Part shown: in pieces, positions 14,893-22,057 of the stretch
How positions within the stretch are numbered: position 1 is the first letter of the stretch
How the letters are laid out: each line of letters opens with the position of its first letter
NCBI GenBank assembly: GCA_023387655.1
Contig: JAEWHR010000198.1
Span: 1-34,320 of the forward strand
Direction: 5' to 3'
DNA: 34,320 nucleotides
Source of the DNA: Bacillota bacterium
GTDB taxonomy: Bacteria > Bacillota > Clostridia > Lachnospirales > Lachnospiraceae
Made by a program: the position numbers and the translations under genes
Notes under the pieces: model-generated
The model's input: the letters and a program-made list of their open reading frames with translations, nothing else
What the model was told of the DNA's origin: nothing
The model's database searches: none

Positions 14893-16035
14893 ATGAGTCG
14901 ATACGAATACATTGCACCATGTCATTTTGGATTGGAAGCAGTACTAAAGAGAGAAATCACAGACTTAGGTTACGAAATAGTCAGCGTAGAAGATGGACGA
15001 GTTATTTTTGCTGGAGATGAGACCGCGATCTGTAGAGCTAATATGTTCCTTCGAACAACAGAGAGAGTACTTATTAAAGTAGCAAAATTTAAAGCGGAAA
15101 CTTTTGAAGAATTATTTCAAAAGACAAAGCAGGTTCCGTGGGAACAGTTTATCCCTAAGGATGGTAAGTTCTGGGTTGCAAAAGCAACATCAATTAAGAG
15201 TAAATTATTTAGTCCTACCGATATACAATCTATTATGAAAAAAGCGATGGTTGAAAGATTAAAGGGAGTTTATAAAGTAGAATGGTTTGAGGAGAATGGG
15301 AATGAATATCCTATTCGCGTTACCTTTATGAAAGATGAGATTACCATTGGGATTGATACTTCTGGTGTATCGCTTCATAAGAGAGGATATCGTAAGTTAA
15401 TATCGAAGGCACCAATCACTGAAACCTTGGCAGCAGCTCTAATTATGCTAACTCCTTGGAATAAAGATAGAGTGTTAATCGATCCTTTCTGTGGTAGTGG
15501 TACATTCCCTATTGAAGCAGCCATGATTGGAGCTAGAATAGCGCCTGGTCTTAATCGTTCCTTTTTAGCGGAGAGTTGGACCGATCTCATACCCAAGAAG
15601 GCATGGTATGAAGCAGTGGAAGAAGCTAATGATTTGATCCTTCATGACATCGAAATGAATATCCAGGGGTATGACATTGATGGAGAAGTGATTAAAGCTG
15701 CAAAACAAAATGCTGAGGTAGCTGGAGTGGATCAGTACATTCATTTTCAAAAACGTTCCGTTAGTGAGCTTAGTAGTCCGAAAAAATATGGTTTTATAAT
15801 AACTAACCCACCATATGGAGAACGATTGGAAGATAAATCAGCGATGCCTCCAATTTATCATGAAATCGGACAAGCAATGAAACGCTTAGATACTTGGTCT
15901 TGCTACTTAATTACAAGTTATGAAGATGCTGAAAAACACATTGGACGTCAAGCAGACCGAAATCGAAAGATTTACAATGGTATGTTAAAGACATATTTTT
16001 ATCAGTTTATGGGCCCAAAACCACCGAAGCGTTAA
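14893..16035 (+). CDS. THUMP-domain class I SAM-dependent RNA methyltransferase (RlmL N-terminal/YpsC type)
   Basis: 380 residues. An N-terminal ferredoxin-like/THUMP region (about 1-155) is followed by a Rossmann methyltransferase domain, with SAM motif I DPFCGSGTFPIEAA (from Asp197) and catalytic motif NPPYGER (from Asn305). This matches the family that makes N2-methylguanosine in 23S rRNA; YpsC of B. subtilis and the N-terminal half of E. coli RlmL are members. Length fits the single-activity Firmicutes form. The ATG at 14893 has GGAGG (14883-14887) five bases upstream. It is transcribed alone, from its own promoter to a bidirectional terminator. Confidence 0.9.
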   Translation: MSRYEYIAPCHFGLEAVLKREITDLGYEIVSVEDGRVIFAGDETAICRANMFLRTTERVLIKVAKFKAETFEELFQKTKQVPWEQFIPKDGKFWVAKATSIKSKLFSPTDIQSIMKKAMVERLKGVYKVEWFEENGNEYPIRVTFMKDEITIGIDTSGVSLHKRGYRKLISKAPITETLAAALIMLTPWNKDRVLIDPFCGSGTFPIEAAMIGARIAPGLNRSFLAESWTDLIPKKAWYEAVEEANDLILHDIEMNIQGYDIDGEVIKAAKQNAEVAGVDQYIHFQKRSVSELSSPKKYGFIITNPPYGERLEDKSAMPPIYHEIGQAMKRLDTWSCYLITSYEDAEKHIGRQADRNRKIYNGMLKTYFYQFMGPKPPKR

Positions 16036-16094
16036 GAAATGACAGAGGCGAAGGAAAAGTTAGAATGGGACATGGTATTAAATAAGTAAAAAAT

Positions 16095-16155
16095 AAGGAC
16101 TGAAGCAAATAGCCCTCCATCTCTATGGAGAAGAAGCTATTTGATGCAGTCCTTT
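16095..16155. terminator. bidirectional terminator
   Basis: AAGGACTG (16095-16102) pairs with CAGTCCTT (16147-16154) and CAAATAGC (16106-16113) with GCTATTTG inside, around CCAT/ATGG. The minus strand reads CAGTCCTTATTTTTT, so it can also end the leftward hydrolase transcript. Confidence 0.85.
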
Positions 16156-16157
16156 AT

Positions 16158-16220
16158 TGTATTTTGATAAATGACCATAGAGGTTGACAAGTGACCATGT
16201 ATTTTGATAATTGACCATAG
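16158..16220. repeat. short direct repeat, 20/40-bp period
   Basis: TGTATTTTGATAA occurs at 16158 and 16198, and TGACCAT at 16172, 16192 and 16212, giving a 20-base period with alternating flanks. It is non-coding and sits right after a terminator. Confidence 0.75.
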
Positions 16221-16318
16221 AAAAGTTTCTATAATCAAACAATGTTTCATTATAAAGCAATGCTATATAAAGCAATGTTATTTGGTTTCATAATGAAATC
16301 ACTTAAATCATTCTATGT

Positions 16319-17239
16319 CTAGATATGCTTCGTTATCCAAGTTTCAATGTCTTTCATAATTTCTTTGGCATTCAATTCATTTAACAATTCATGTCTGCAA
16401 TCTTTATACATGATACAGTCTACCTTTTGGAATCCCAAACGTTTATATAACATAAATAAGCGTTCGACATCTTTACCATACCGGCTCACAGGATCTTTGG
16501 TTCCACTAGTAAAAAGAATCGGTAATTCTTTACTTACAAGCTTGATTCGTTTTGGTAATCCAGCGTGATAATCTAAGTTAGCAAGGTCTTCATAGAAACT
16601 CGTACTACATTGAAATCCACAATATGGATCATTAATATAAGCCCCTACATTCGGATTATTCCTTGATAACCAATCAAAGGAAGTGCGTTCAGAGAGAGAA
16701 GTATAGTGTTTGGTTTCAAATATTTGTTTATTTAAAAATGGGGAATAATGTTTTGCACCCTTTAGTTTTTTAATTGTGCGAGCACATACTATACCGATTC
16801 GGCTTTTGATTCGTGGGTTAAAGGCTGTACCAATTAAAACGGCGCAATCTAAATCCTTAAAAAATTGCATCACATTTCTTGAGATTAAAGACCCCATACT
16901 GTGACCAATTAAGATTAATTTATTCGCACGATTGTGTTCTTTAACATAAGCTAAGACATTAAAAGCATCAGAGATTAAAAGTTTATAGCCATCATTGTCT
17001 GCAATATAGCCAAGGTCTTCTAGCTTTTGATCAGTTCCATGACCTCTATGGTTATAACGGTATACGTCATAGCCACAACTGTTAAGATAATCTGTAAATA
17101 TTTGATAGCGTTTGTAATGTTCGGCCATACCATGAAGCAACAATATGGTTCCTTTTATAGGTACTGAGTGACATAACTGGGGGTAAAGTATGGTCTCATA
17201 ACCATCTTTTTGAACTACAATAGGATTGATTGCTTTCAA
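16319..17239 (-). CDS. alpha/beta hydrolase, monoacylglycerol-lipase/lysophospholipase type
   Basis: 306 residues, soluble, no signal peptide. The fold is marked by LLLHGMAEHYKRY (oxyanion region, ~33-45), YNHRGHGTD (~62-70), the nucleophile elbow GHSMGS with Ser114, the acid in TSGTKDPVS, and the catalytic histidine in CRHELLNE near the end. The CRHE.LNE motif is characteristic of monoacylglycerol lipases and lysophospholipases. The start is TTG at 17239, the only in-frame start with a good site (AAAGGAG, nine bases away). It is divergent from the amidase gene and convergent with the methyltransferase gene. The natural substrate is unknown. Confidence 0.88.
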   Translation of the reverse strand: MKAINPIVVQKDGYETILYPQLCHSVPIKGTILLLHGMAEHYKRYQIFTDYLNSCGYDVYRYNHRGHGTDQKLEDLGYIADNDGYKLLISDAFNVLAYVKEHNRANKLILIGHSMGSLISRNVMQFFKDLDCAVLIGTAFNPRIKSRIGIVCARTIKKLKGAKHYSPFLNKQIFETKHYTSLSERTSFDWLSRNNPNVGAYINDPYCGFQCSTSFYEDLANLDYHAGLPKRIKLVSKELPILFTSGTKDPVSRYGKDVERLFMLYKRLGFQKVDCIMYKDCRHELLNELNAKEIMKDIETWITKHI

Positions 17240-17443
17240 TTTAAAAATCTCCTTTCTTAACTAGGAAATAAGTAGCATTTTGTATTTTTATTACAATCGT
17301 TCTACCCATACATATTATAAGTGGATTATGGAAAAAAGGCAAATAAATTCCAAATAATATTGAATACTGAATATTAATTTAGATAGGAACAATATAGACA
17401 AATGGTGAGGAAACCTTTATACTTAAGCATGAAAAATATGTTA

Positions 17444-17459
17444 ATGAAACAAGTTTCAT
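17444..17459. promoter_or_regulatory. inverted repeat in the hydrolase-amidase divergent region
   Basis: ATGAAAC and GTTTCAT flank a two-base centre, the shape expected of a dimeric repressor site. It lies about 60 bases before the amidase start and about 205 bases before the hydrolase start. No matching regulator is nearby, so this is only a candidate. Confidence 0.35.
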
Positions 17460-17517
17460 GCCGATATATAAATAGAGCAATTTTGATTGGTATCTATATG
17501 TGTAAGGAGGAACAAAA

Positions 17518-18948
17518 GTGCCAGAAGATAGGATTTTGAAGCGTGCTGCAGCTTTTAGTGTGTTGCTTATGGTATGTGTATTACTAATTCCTTTTGTGTT
17601 ACATTTACAAAGGGATAATGTGTCGTACTTTGGTGTTATTCCTATGCTTCCAACGACGGTTTCTACCATGCACCCAATAAATGAGAAAGAAAATCTAAAA
17701 TACTTATCAAATCAAGAAGATTCTGAAAGAAAGCAAGATGTGAATCAACAAATACCAGGCGGAATTTCAGAGGATATTAAAAATAGGCTAGGAAATAACT
17801 ATATCGTTGTAGAAAAACCCTCTATTTTATCGGATTCTGCAATGGTTGAATTAATTGATGAGGCAGTGGATCGTCGGATCCGTTTGATTATTACGGATTC
17901 CATTGAAACTAAGATAGAGGAGAACCAAATTCATCGAATGTTTCAAGGAAACTATCATAAAGGGGCTCCAGAAACTGAAGTTCCAAAAGCAACAGATACT
18001 CCGGAAAATCAAATGAATCAAGAACAATTTGTAGAAAAGCAACCTCTTACTTCTGCTTCAGCAGGCAAGGAGAAAGAAGATAACATTGCTTCAGGTAGTA
18101 AGAAAGATATATCTAGTTCTAACACCTCAACGAGTGGATCAAATGAGGAAATAGAAGAGAATAAGGAATCAAAGAATGGTAACGATTGTATAAAGAGTCT
18201 TCAAATTAGCACCTATGAAACTCCTACAAATGAAAATTTTTCTACTGAGATTTCAATTGAACTAGATAAAACTTACGCTTATTTATTATACGAGGATGAT
18301 TATAACTACTATATTTCCCTAGTGCGTCCTAAAGATATCTATGATAAGATTATTGTTGTAGATGCCGGGCATGGTGGAAATGACTCCGGAACCTATTCAA
18401 GGGATTTTATGTATCACGAAAAGGATATGAATCTTTCCATGGTACAGGAGATAAAAAAACTATTAGACAAAGAAGATATTAAAGTTTATTACACCAGAAC
18501 TACGGATCGCAGACTTACTCTAAACCAACGGGTGAACCTCGCAAACGATGTGGAAGCAGACTTTTTCTTAAGTATTCATTGTAATGCAAATGACGAACGT
18601 GGTGTTCATGGAACAGAGGTACTTTATAATGAGAAACAGAATGACTGGTCTGTTATGAATTCGAAAGGTTTCGCGTCTATTTGCTTAAAAGAAGTAGTAG
18701 AAGAAATTGGATTAGATGATAGAGGACTAGTTCCGCGTAGCAAGGATGTCCATATTGTAGGAGAAGCGAAGGTACCGGTTGCTTTAGTAGAAGTCGGGTT
18801 TATGTCGAATCAAGGAGATCTTAACTTCTTAACTAGCGTAGATGGAAAGCAAAAACTTGCGAAAGGTATATACGATGCAATATTATCTGCCTATAGTGAA
18901 CTTGAGAAGGAAAATCAAAAAGGACAAATGGCAGTAAAAAAACAATGA
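17518..18948 (+). CDS. membrane-anchored N-acetylmuramoyl-L-alanine amidase (Amidase_3)
   Basis: 476 residues. A short basic head and one membrane segment (about 11-30) are followed by roughly 200 residues of charged, Ser/Glu/Lys-rich linker, then an Amidase_3 domain (about 278-465). Zinc ligands are His285 in DAGHGG, Glu301 in YHEKDM and His354 in SIHCNA, and the catalytic Glu is 425 in LVEVGF. It cleaves the amide bond between MurNAc and the stem peptide outside the membrane. The fold matches CwlC/CwlD-type enzymes, but without CwlD's length or cell-wall repeats the role (growth, separation or sporulation) is open. The GTG start at 17518 has AAGGAGG (17504-17510). It leads an operon-like run with rdgB and the phosphoesterase. 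Confidence 0.9.
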   Translation: MPEDRILKRAAAFSVLLMVCVLLIPFVLHLQRDNVSYFGVIPMLPTTVSTMHPINEKENLKYLSNQEDSERKQDVNQQIPGGISEDIKNRLGNNYIVVEKPSILSDSAMVELIDEAVDRRIRLIITDSIETKIEENQIHRMFQGNYHKGAPETEVPKATDTPENQMNQEQFVEKQPLTSASAGKEKEDNIASGSKKDISSSNTSTSGSNEEIEENKESKNGNDCIKSLQISTYETPTNENFSTEISIELDKTYAYLLYEDDYNYYISLVRPKDIYDKIIVVDAGHGGNDSGTYSRDFMYHEKDMNLSMVQEIKKLLDKEDIKVYYTRTTDRRLTLNQRVNLANDVEADFFLSIHCNANDERGVHGTEVLYNEKQNDWSVMNSKGFASICLKEVVEEIGLDDRGLVPRSKDVHIVGEAKVPVALVEVGFMSNQGDLNFLTSVDGKQKLAKGIYDAILSAYSELEKENQKGQMAVKKQ

Positions 18949-18984
18949 AAATAAAAATAGAAATAAAAATAGAAATAAAAATAG
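18949..18984. repeat. 12-bp tandem repeat, three perfect copies
   Basis: AAATAAAAATAG repeats at 18949, 18961 and 18973, starting on the base after the amidase stop codon. It makes up most of the spacer before rdgB. Confidence 0.95.
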
Positions 18985-19008
18985 AATTTTGAAGTAAGGA
19001 AGCAAACG

Positions 19009-19590
19009 ATGAGAAAGATTATATTTGCAACATCAAACGAAGGAAAAATGAAAGAAATTCGTATGATATTAAAGGATTTAGAGTATGAAGTATTATCAAT
19101 GAAGGAAGCTGGTATCGATATCTCTATTGAAGAAACAGGAACAACCTTTGAAGAGAATGCGATTATTAAAGCAAAAACAATAATGGAACTGACTGGAGAA
19201 ATTGTTTTAGCAGATGATTCTGGATTAGAGATTGATTATCTTAATAAAGCTCCAGGTGTATATTCTGCACGCTATCTTGGAGAGAATACTTCTTATGATG
19301 TTAAAAACAATCATATCTTATCTTTGCTTGAAGGTGTGACAAAAGAGAAACGTTCGGCAAGGTTTGTGTGCGTTATTGCATGTGCCTGGCCAAATGGTGA
19401 GATAAAGGTAAAAAGAGCAACCATTGAAGGAAACATTGGCTATAAGATAGCTGGAGAAAATGGATTTGGTTATGATCCAATCTTCGTTGTTCCAGAATAC
19501 GGTTGTACTACTGCGGAATTATCTCCAGAGCAAAAGAATACAATTAGTCATCGGGCGAAAGCGTTGAATGCAATGAAAGAAGAATTATAG
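19009..19590 (+). CDS. rdgB: XTP/dITP diphosphatase (RdgB/HAM1 family)
   Basis: 193 residues, full length. It hydrolyses non-canonical purine triphosphates such as dITP and XTP to monophosphates, keeping them out of DNA and RNA. Signatures are ATSNEGKMKEI at the start, ETGTTFEENAIIKAK, LADDSGLEIDYL, GVYSARYLGE, GFGYDPIF, and SHRAKAL near the end. The ATG at 19009 follows a modest GTAAGGAAG site. It is followed after 16 bases by a phosphoesterase gene, a common pairing in Firmicutes. Confidence 0.95.
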   Translation: MRKIIFATSNEGKMKEIRMILKDLEYEVLSMKEAGIDISIEETGTTFEENAIIKAKTIMELTGEIVLADDSGLEIDYLNKAPGVYSARYLGENTSYDVKNNHILSLLEGVTKEKRSARFVCVIACAWPNGEIKVKRATIEGNIGYKIAGENGFGYDPIFVVPEYGCTTAELSPEQKNTISHRAKALNAMKEEL

Positions 19591-19606
19591 GTTTAGGAGA
19601 GCGCTC

Positions 19607-20101
19607 ATGAAGATACTAATTGTAAGTGATACACATGGAAGATGTCATTATTTGGAGCGAGCTATAAAAAGGGTCTCTCCAATTGACATGTTAATCCATC
19701 TTGGAGATTTAGAAGGAGATGCAACCTACATTGAAACGATTGCTGACTGCCCTGTTGAGATGGTTTCTGGAAATAATGATTATTTTACCGACATACCACG
19801 TGAAAAATTTTTAGAAATCGGGAAATACTATGTAATGTTAACACATGGACATCGCTATGGAGTGAACTACGGAACAGAGCAATTAAAAGAGGCTGCTATG
19901 TTAAATGGTGCTGATATCGTGATGTTTGGACATACCCACCAACCGCTGATAGATTTGACAGATGATAATCTCTCTGTTATTAATCCTGGTAGTATTACAC
20001 AACCTAGACAAACTGGACGAATACCAACGTTTATCCTTATGGATATTGATTCAAAAGGAGAAGCCCATTATACACTAAATTTCATTGAGGATATTTTGTA
20101 A
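19607..20101 (+). CDS. YfcE/MJ0936-family metallophosphoesterase
   Basis: 164 residues, single domain. The metal ligands of the calcineurin-like fold are all present: SDTHG (7-11), GDLEGD (33-38), GNND (~56-59), THGH (~79-82) and GHTHQP (~105-110). The family hydrolyses phosphodiesters with Mn2+ or a similar metal; the cell substrate is not established. The ATG at 19607 has AGGAG just upstream and lies 16 bases after rdgB, so the two are co-transcribed. Confidence 0.9.
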   Translation: MKILIVSDTHGRCHYLERAIKRVSPIDMLIHLGDLEGDATYIETIADCPVEMVSGNNDYFTDIPREKFLEIGKYYVMLTHGHRYGVNYGTEQLKEAAMLNGADIVMFGHTHQPLIDLTDDNLSVINPGSITQPRQTGRIPTFILMDIDSKGEAHYTLNFIEDIL

Positions 20102-20157
20102 GTAATTCCTAAATACCAGGTGGTATAAACTGGATGAAAAAAGTTATAAAAAAAGTG

Positions 20158-20186
20158 TTGACATTCACCTTTTTGTCATATATAAT
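20158..20186 (+). promoter_or_regulatory. consensus promoter of the tRNA operon
   Basis: TTGACA (20158-20163), 17-base spacer, TATAAT (20181-20186): a perfect sigma-A match, as expected for stable RNA. The first tRNA starts about 65 bases after the predicted start point. Confidence 0.92.
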
Positions 20187-20255
20187 AACTCTTGCGTCTG
20201 ACAGAGAACACTTCTTAAGGATGCAAAACAGAATATGATGTGTGGTTTTATTTAC

Positions 20256-20330
20256 CGGGGTGTGGCTCAGTTTGGCTAGAGTGCTTGATTTGGGATCAAG
20301 AGGTCGCAGGTTCGAATCCTGTCACCCCGA
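20256..20330 (+). tRNA. tRNA-Pro (UGG), copy 1
   Basis: Acceptor arms CGGGGTG and CACCCCG, anticodon loop TTTGGGA between CTTGA and TCAAG, T-loop GGTTCGAATCC. The 3' CCA is not encoded. All 75 bases are identical to the last gene of the array. Confidence 0.96.
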
Positions 20331-20350
20331 CTGAATAACAAAACACGCAT

Positions 20351-20421
20351 GCGGGTGTAGTTCAATGGTAGAACACTAGCCTTCCAAGCTAGATACGTGG
20401 GTTCGATTCCCATCACCCGCT
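20351..20421 (+). tRNA. tRNA-Gly (UCC)
   Basis: Acceptor arms GCGGGTG and CACCCGC, anticodon loop CTTCCAA between CTAGC and GCTAG. 71 bases, CCA not encoded. Confidence 0.96.
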
Positions 20422-20457
20422 TGATGTTTGGCATGACATCGAAAACATATGCTAAAT

Positions 20458-20531
20458 GTGCTAGTAGCTCAGTTGGATAGAGCATCGGCCTTCTAAGCCG
20501 GTTGTCGGGGGTTCGAATCCCTTCTGGCACA
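20458..20531 (+). tRNA. tRNA-Arg (UCU)
   Basis: Acceptor arms GTGCTAG and CTGGCAC (one T-G pair), anticodon loop CTTCTAA. This tRNA reads AGA/AGG, the arginine codons favoured in AT-rich genomes. Confidence 0.95.
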
Positions 20532-20561
20532 TTTTTTCTTTACAAAAAGAAAATACTTTGT

Positions 20562-20636
20562 GGTGGGTATAGCGCAGTTGGTTAGCGCGCCAGATTGTGG
20601 CTCTGGAGGCCAAGGGTTCGAATCCCTTTATCCACC
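20562..20636 (+). tRNA. tRNA-His (GUG)
   Basis: Acceptor arms GTGGGTA and TATCCAC, anticodon loop TTGTGGC. The extra G at -1 (20562), opposite C at the discriminator position, is the tRNA-His identity element. Confidence 0.95.
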
Positions 20637-20692
20637 CTAACAACAAATGTGTTGTAATTGTTCAGTATTTTTGAAATATAAGATATTGATAG

Positions 20693-20764
20693 TGGGCTAT
20701 CGCCAAGCGGTAAGGCACAGGACTTTGACTCCTGCATTCGCTGGTTCAAATCCAGCTAGCCCAG
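20693..20764 (+). tRNA. tRNA-Gln (UUG)
   Basis: Acceptor arms TGGGCTA and TAGCCCA, anticodon loop CTTTGAC between CAGGA and TCCTG. 72 bases. Confidence 0.95.
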
Positions 20765-20786
20765 CTGCTAAGTGATTTAGCAAAAT

Positions 20787-20859
20787 GGGATATTAGCTCA
20801 GTCGGTAGAGCACTTGACTTTTAATCAAGGTGTCCCGGGTTCGAATCCCGGATGTCTCA
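20787..20859 (+). tRNA. tRNA-Lys (UUU)
   Basis: Acceptor arms GGGATAT and ATGTCTC with G-T pairs, anticodon loop CTTTTAA between CTTGA and TCAAG. 73 bases. Confidence 0.95.
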
Positions 20860-20932
20860 TGACAGAGTTTGAAGGTTAATTTATAACTGGAGACTTCTGT
20901 TGGAAAAAGCAATAAAAGAATTGCTAATGTAT

Positions 20933-21012
20933 GCGGATGTGGCGGAACTGGCAGACGCACTAGACTTAGGATCTAGCGGGCAACCGTGCAGGTTCAATTC
21001 CTGTCATCCGCA
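20933..21012 (+). tRNA. tRNA-Leu (UAG)
   Basis: Acceptor arms GCGGATG and CATCCGC, anticodon loop CTTAGGA, with a short class II variable arm (CGGGCAACCG). 80 bases. Confidence 0.94.
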
Positions 21013-21079
21013 TTAGTTTTTTCTTTTTATGTATTTCTTAAATACATGCTTTCCATAAGATAAGATGGCATGTTTGCCG

Positions 21080-21154
21080 CGGGGTGTGGCTCAGTTTGGC
21101 TAGAGTGCTTGATTTGGGATCAAGAGGTCGCAGGTTCGAATCCTGTCACCCCGA
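21080..21154 (+). tRNA. tRNA-Pro (UGG), copy 2
   Basis: Identical over 75 bases to the gene at 20256, while the flanking bases differ. Two copies at opposite ends of one array give a recombination target that could delete the six genes between them. Confidence 0.96.
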
Positions 21155-21168
21155 TATTGTATGAGATT

Positions 21169-21191
21169 AAGAGGCGTAAGCCTCTTTTTTT
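21169..21191 (+). terminator. terminator of the tRNA operon
   Basis: AAGAGGC (21169-21175), GTAA loop, GCCTCTT (21180-21186), then a run of T to 21191. Confidence 0.93.
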
Positions 21192-21244
21192 CGTTTACAG
21201 AAAAAAATTACCAGACTGTCTTTTTGCAGTTTTGTAGCATATAC

Positions 21245-21273
21245 TTCCAATTTCTCATATTATCTGATATAAT
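21245..21273 (+). promoter_or_regulatory. promoter of the DJ-1 family gene
   Basis: TTCCAA (21245-21250), 17-base spacer, TATAAT (21268-21273) with TG one base ahead (extended -10). Transcription would start near 21280, leaving a leader of about 115 bases. Confidence 0.7.
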
Positions 21274-21301
21274 AAAGGCTGATATTTACTTTACATGACA
21301 A

Positions 21302-21373
21302 GCTTAGGAACTAGCGGTTACGCTAATTACATAGGAAAATAATAAATAAAGCTATTCACCGAAAGCCTAAAGC
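21302..21373 (+). other. structured leader element before the DJ-1 gene
   Basis: GCTTAGG (21302-21308) can pair with CCTAAAGC (21366-21373, one bulged A), enclosing TAGCG-GTTA-CGCTA (21312-21325) and a weaker ATAG/CTAT arm. The closing stem ends nine bases before the GGGAGG site of the gene. I recognise no known riboswitch class. Confidence 0.4.
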
Positions 21374-21394
21374 ATCAGATTGGGAGGTTTTACT

Positions 21395-21943
21395 ATGGCA
21401 TCAGTATATGTATTTTTAGCAAATGGATTTGAGGAAATAGAAGCACTTACCGTAGTTGATCTACTACGTAGAGCTAGAATCGATGTAACTACAGTATCAA
21501 TTACCGAAAATATTCTTGTTCATGGGGCTCATGGAATTGATGTTATGGCCGATATATTATTTAAGGACAATTTATCAGAAACTGATATGCTGGTTCTGCC
21601 TGGTGGTGGACCAGGAACAAGAAGTTTATTAGCCCATGAGGGATTAAAAGATTTACTTATTGATTATGATAAAAAAGGTCGTTATCTAGCGGCTATTTGT
21701 GCAGCACCATCTGTTTTAGGGATGCATGGTTTGTTGGAAGGAAAACGTGCAATCAGTTATCCTGGATTTGAGGATAAGCTGAAAGGAGCTATAGTAACGA
21801 ACGATAAGGTTGTTGTAGATGGAAACATCATTACAAGTAAGGGACCAGGAACTTCAATAGAATTTTCCTTAGAATTAATAAAGATTCTTTGCGGGGAAGA
21901 AACTGCTTTACAAATATTAGATGGAATCCAGTATCAGTTGTAA
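21395..21943 (+). CDS. DJ-1/PfpI family protein
   Basis: 182 residues, full length for the DJ-1 subfamily. VFLANGFEEIEALTVVDLLRR carries the conserved glutamate, VLPGGGPGT the oxyanion region, and AAICAAPSVLG the nucleophile-elbow cysteine (Cys106 of human DJ-1). Members have been linked to stress protection, small-molecule hydrolysis or deglycation, but the activity here cannot be stated. The ATG at 21395 has GGGAGG (21382-21387) seven bases upstream. It appears to be a single-gene unit. Confidence 0.88.
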   Translation: MASVYVFLANGFEEIEALTVVDLLRRARIDVTTVSITENILVHGAHGIDVMADILFKDNLSETDMLVLPGGGPGTRSLLAHEGLKDLLIDYDKKGRYLAAICAAPSVLGMHGLLEGKRAISYPGFEDKLKGAIVTNDKVVVDGNIITSKGPGTSIEFSLELIKILCGEETALQILDGIQYQL

Positions 21944-22057
21944 CATTAGGTGATCTATGCCAAGGATGGCGGTAAGAAATTGGTTTTATTAGTTTTCAAA
22001 ATTTTGATTCTTCGTAATCCTTAGCACAAACTTCATGCGCGCAAGGTAGATGCAAGA

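Noticed and set aside
14693..14896. Small reading frame of up to 67 codons between the rhodanese and methyltransferase genes, with a plausible membrane segment
   Set aside because: It overlaps the rhodanese gene, has no ribosome binding site, and its internal ATG at 14780 overlaps the -10 box of a good promoter.
20276..20646. Two minus-strand reading frames with phrases such as GIRTPDNRL and DRIRTCDLLIPNQ
   Set aside because: They are antisense to tRNA genes; this is a well-known artefact of translating tRNA arrays, and every base is explained by the tRNAs.
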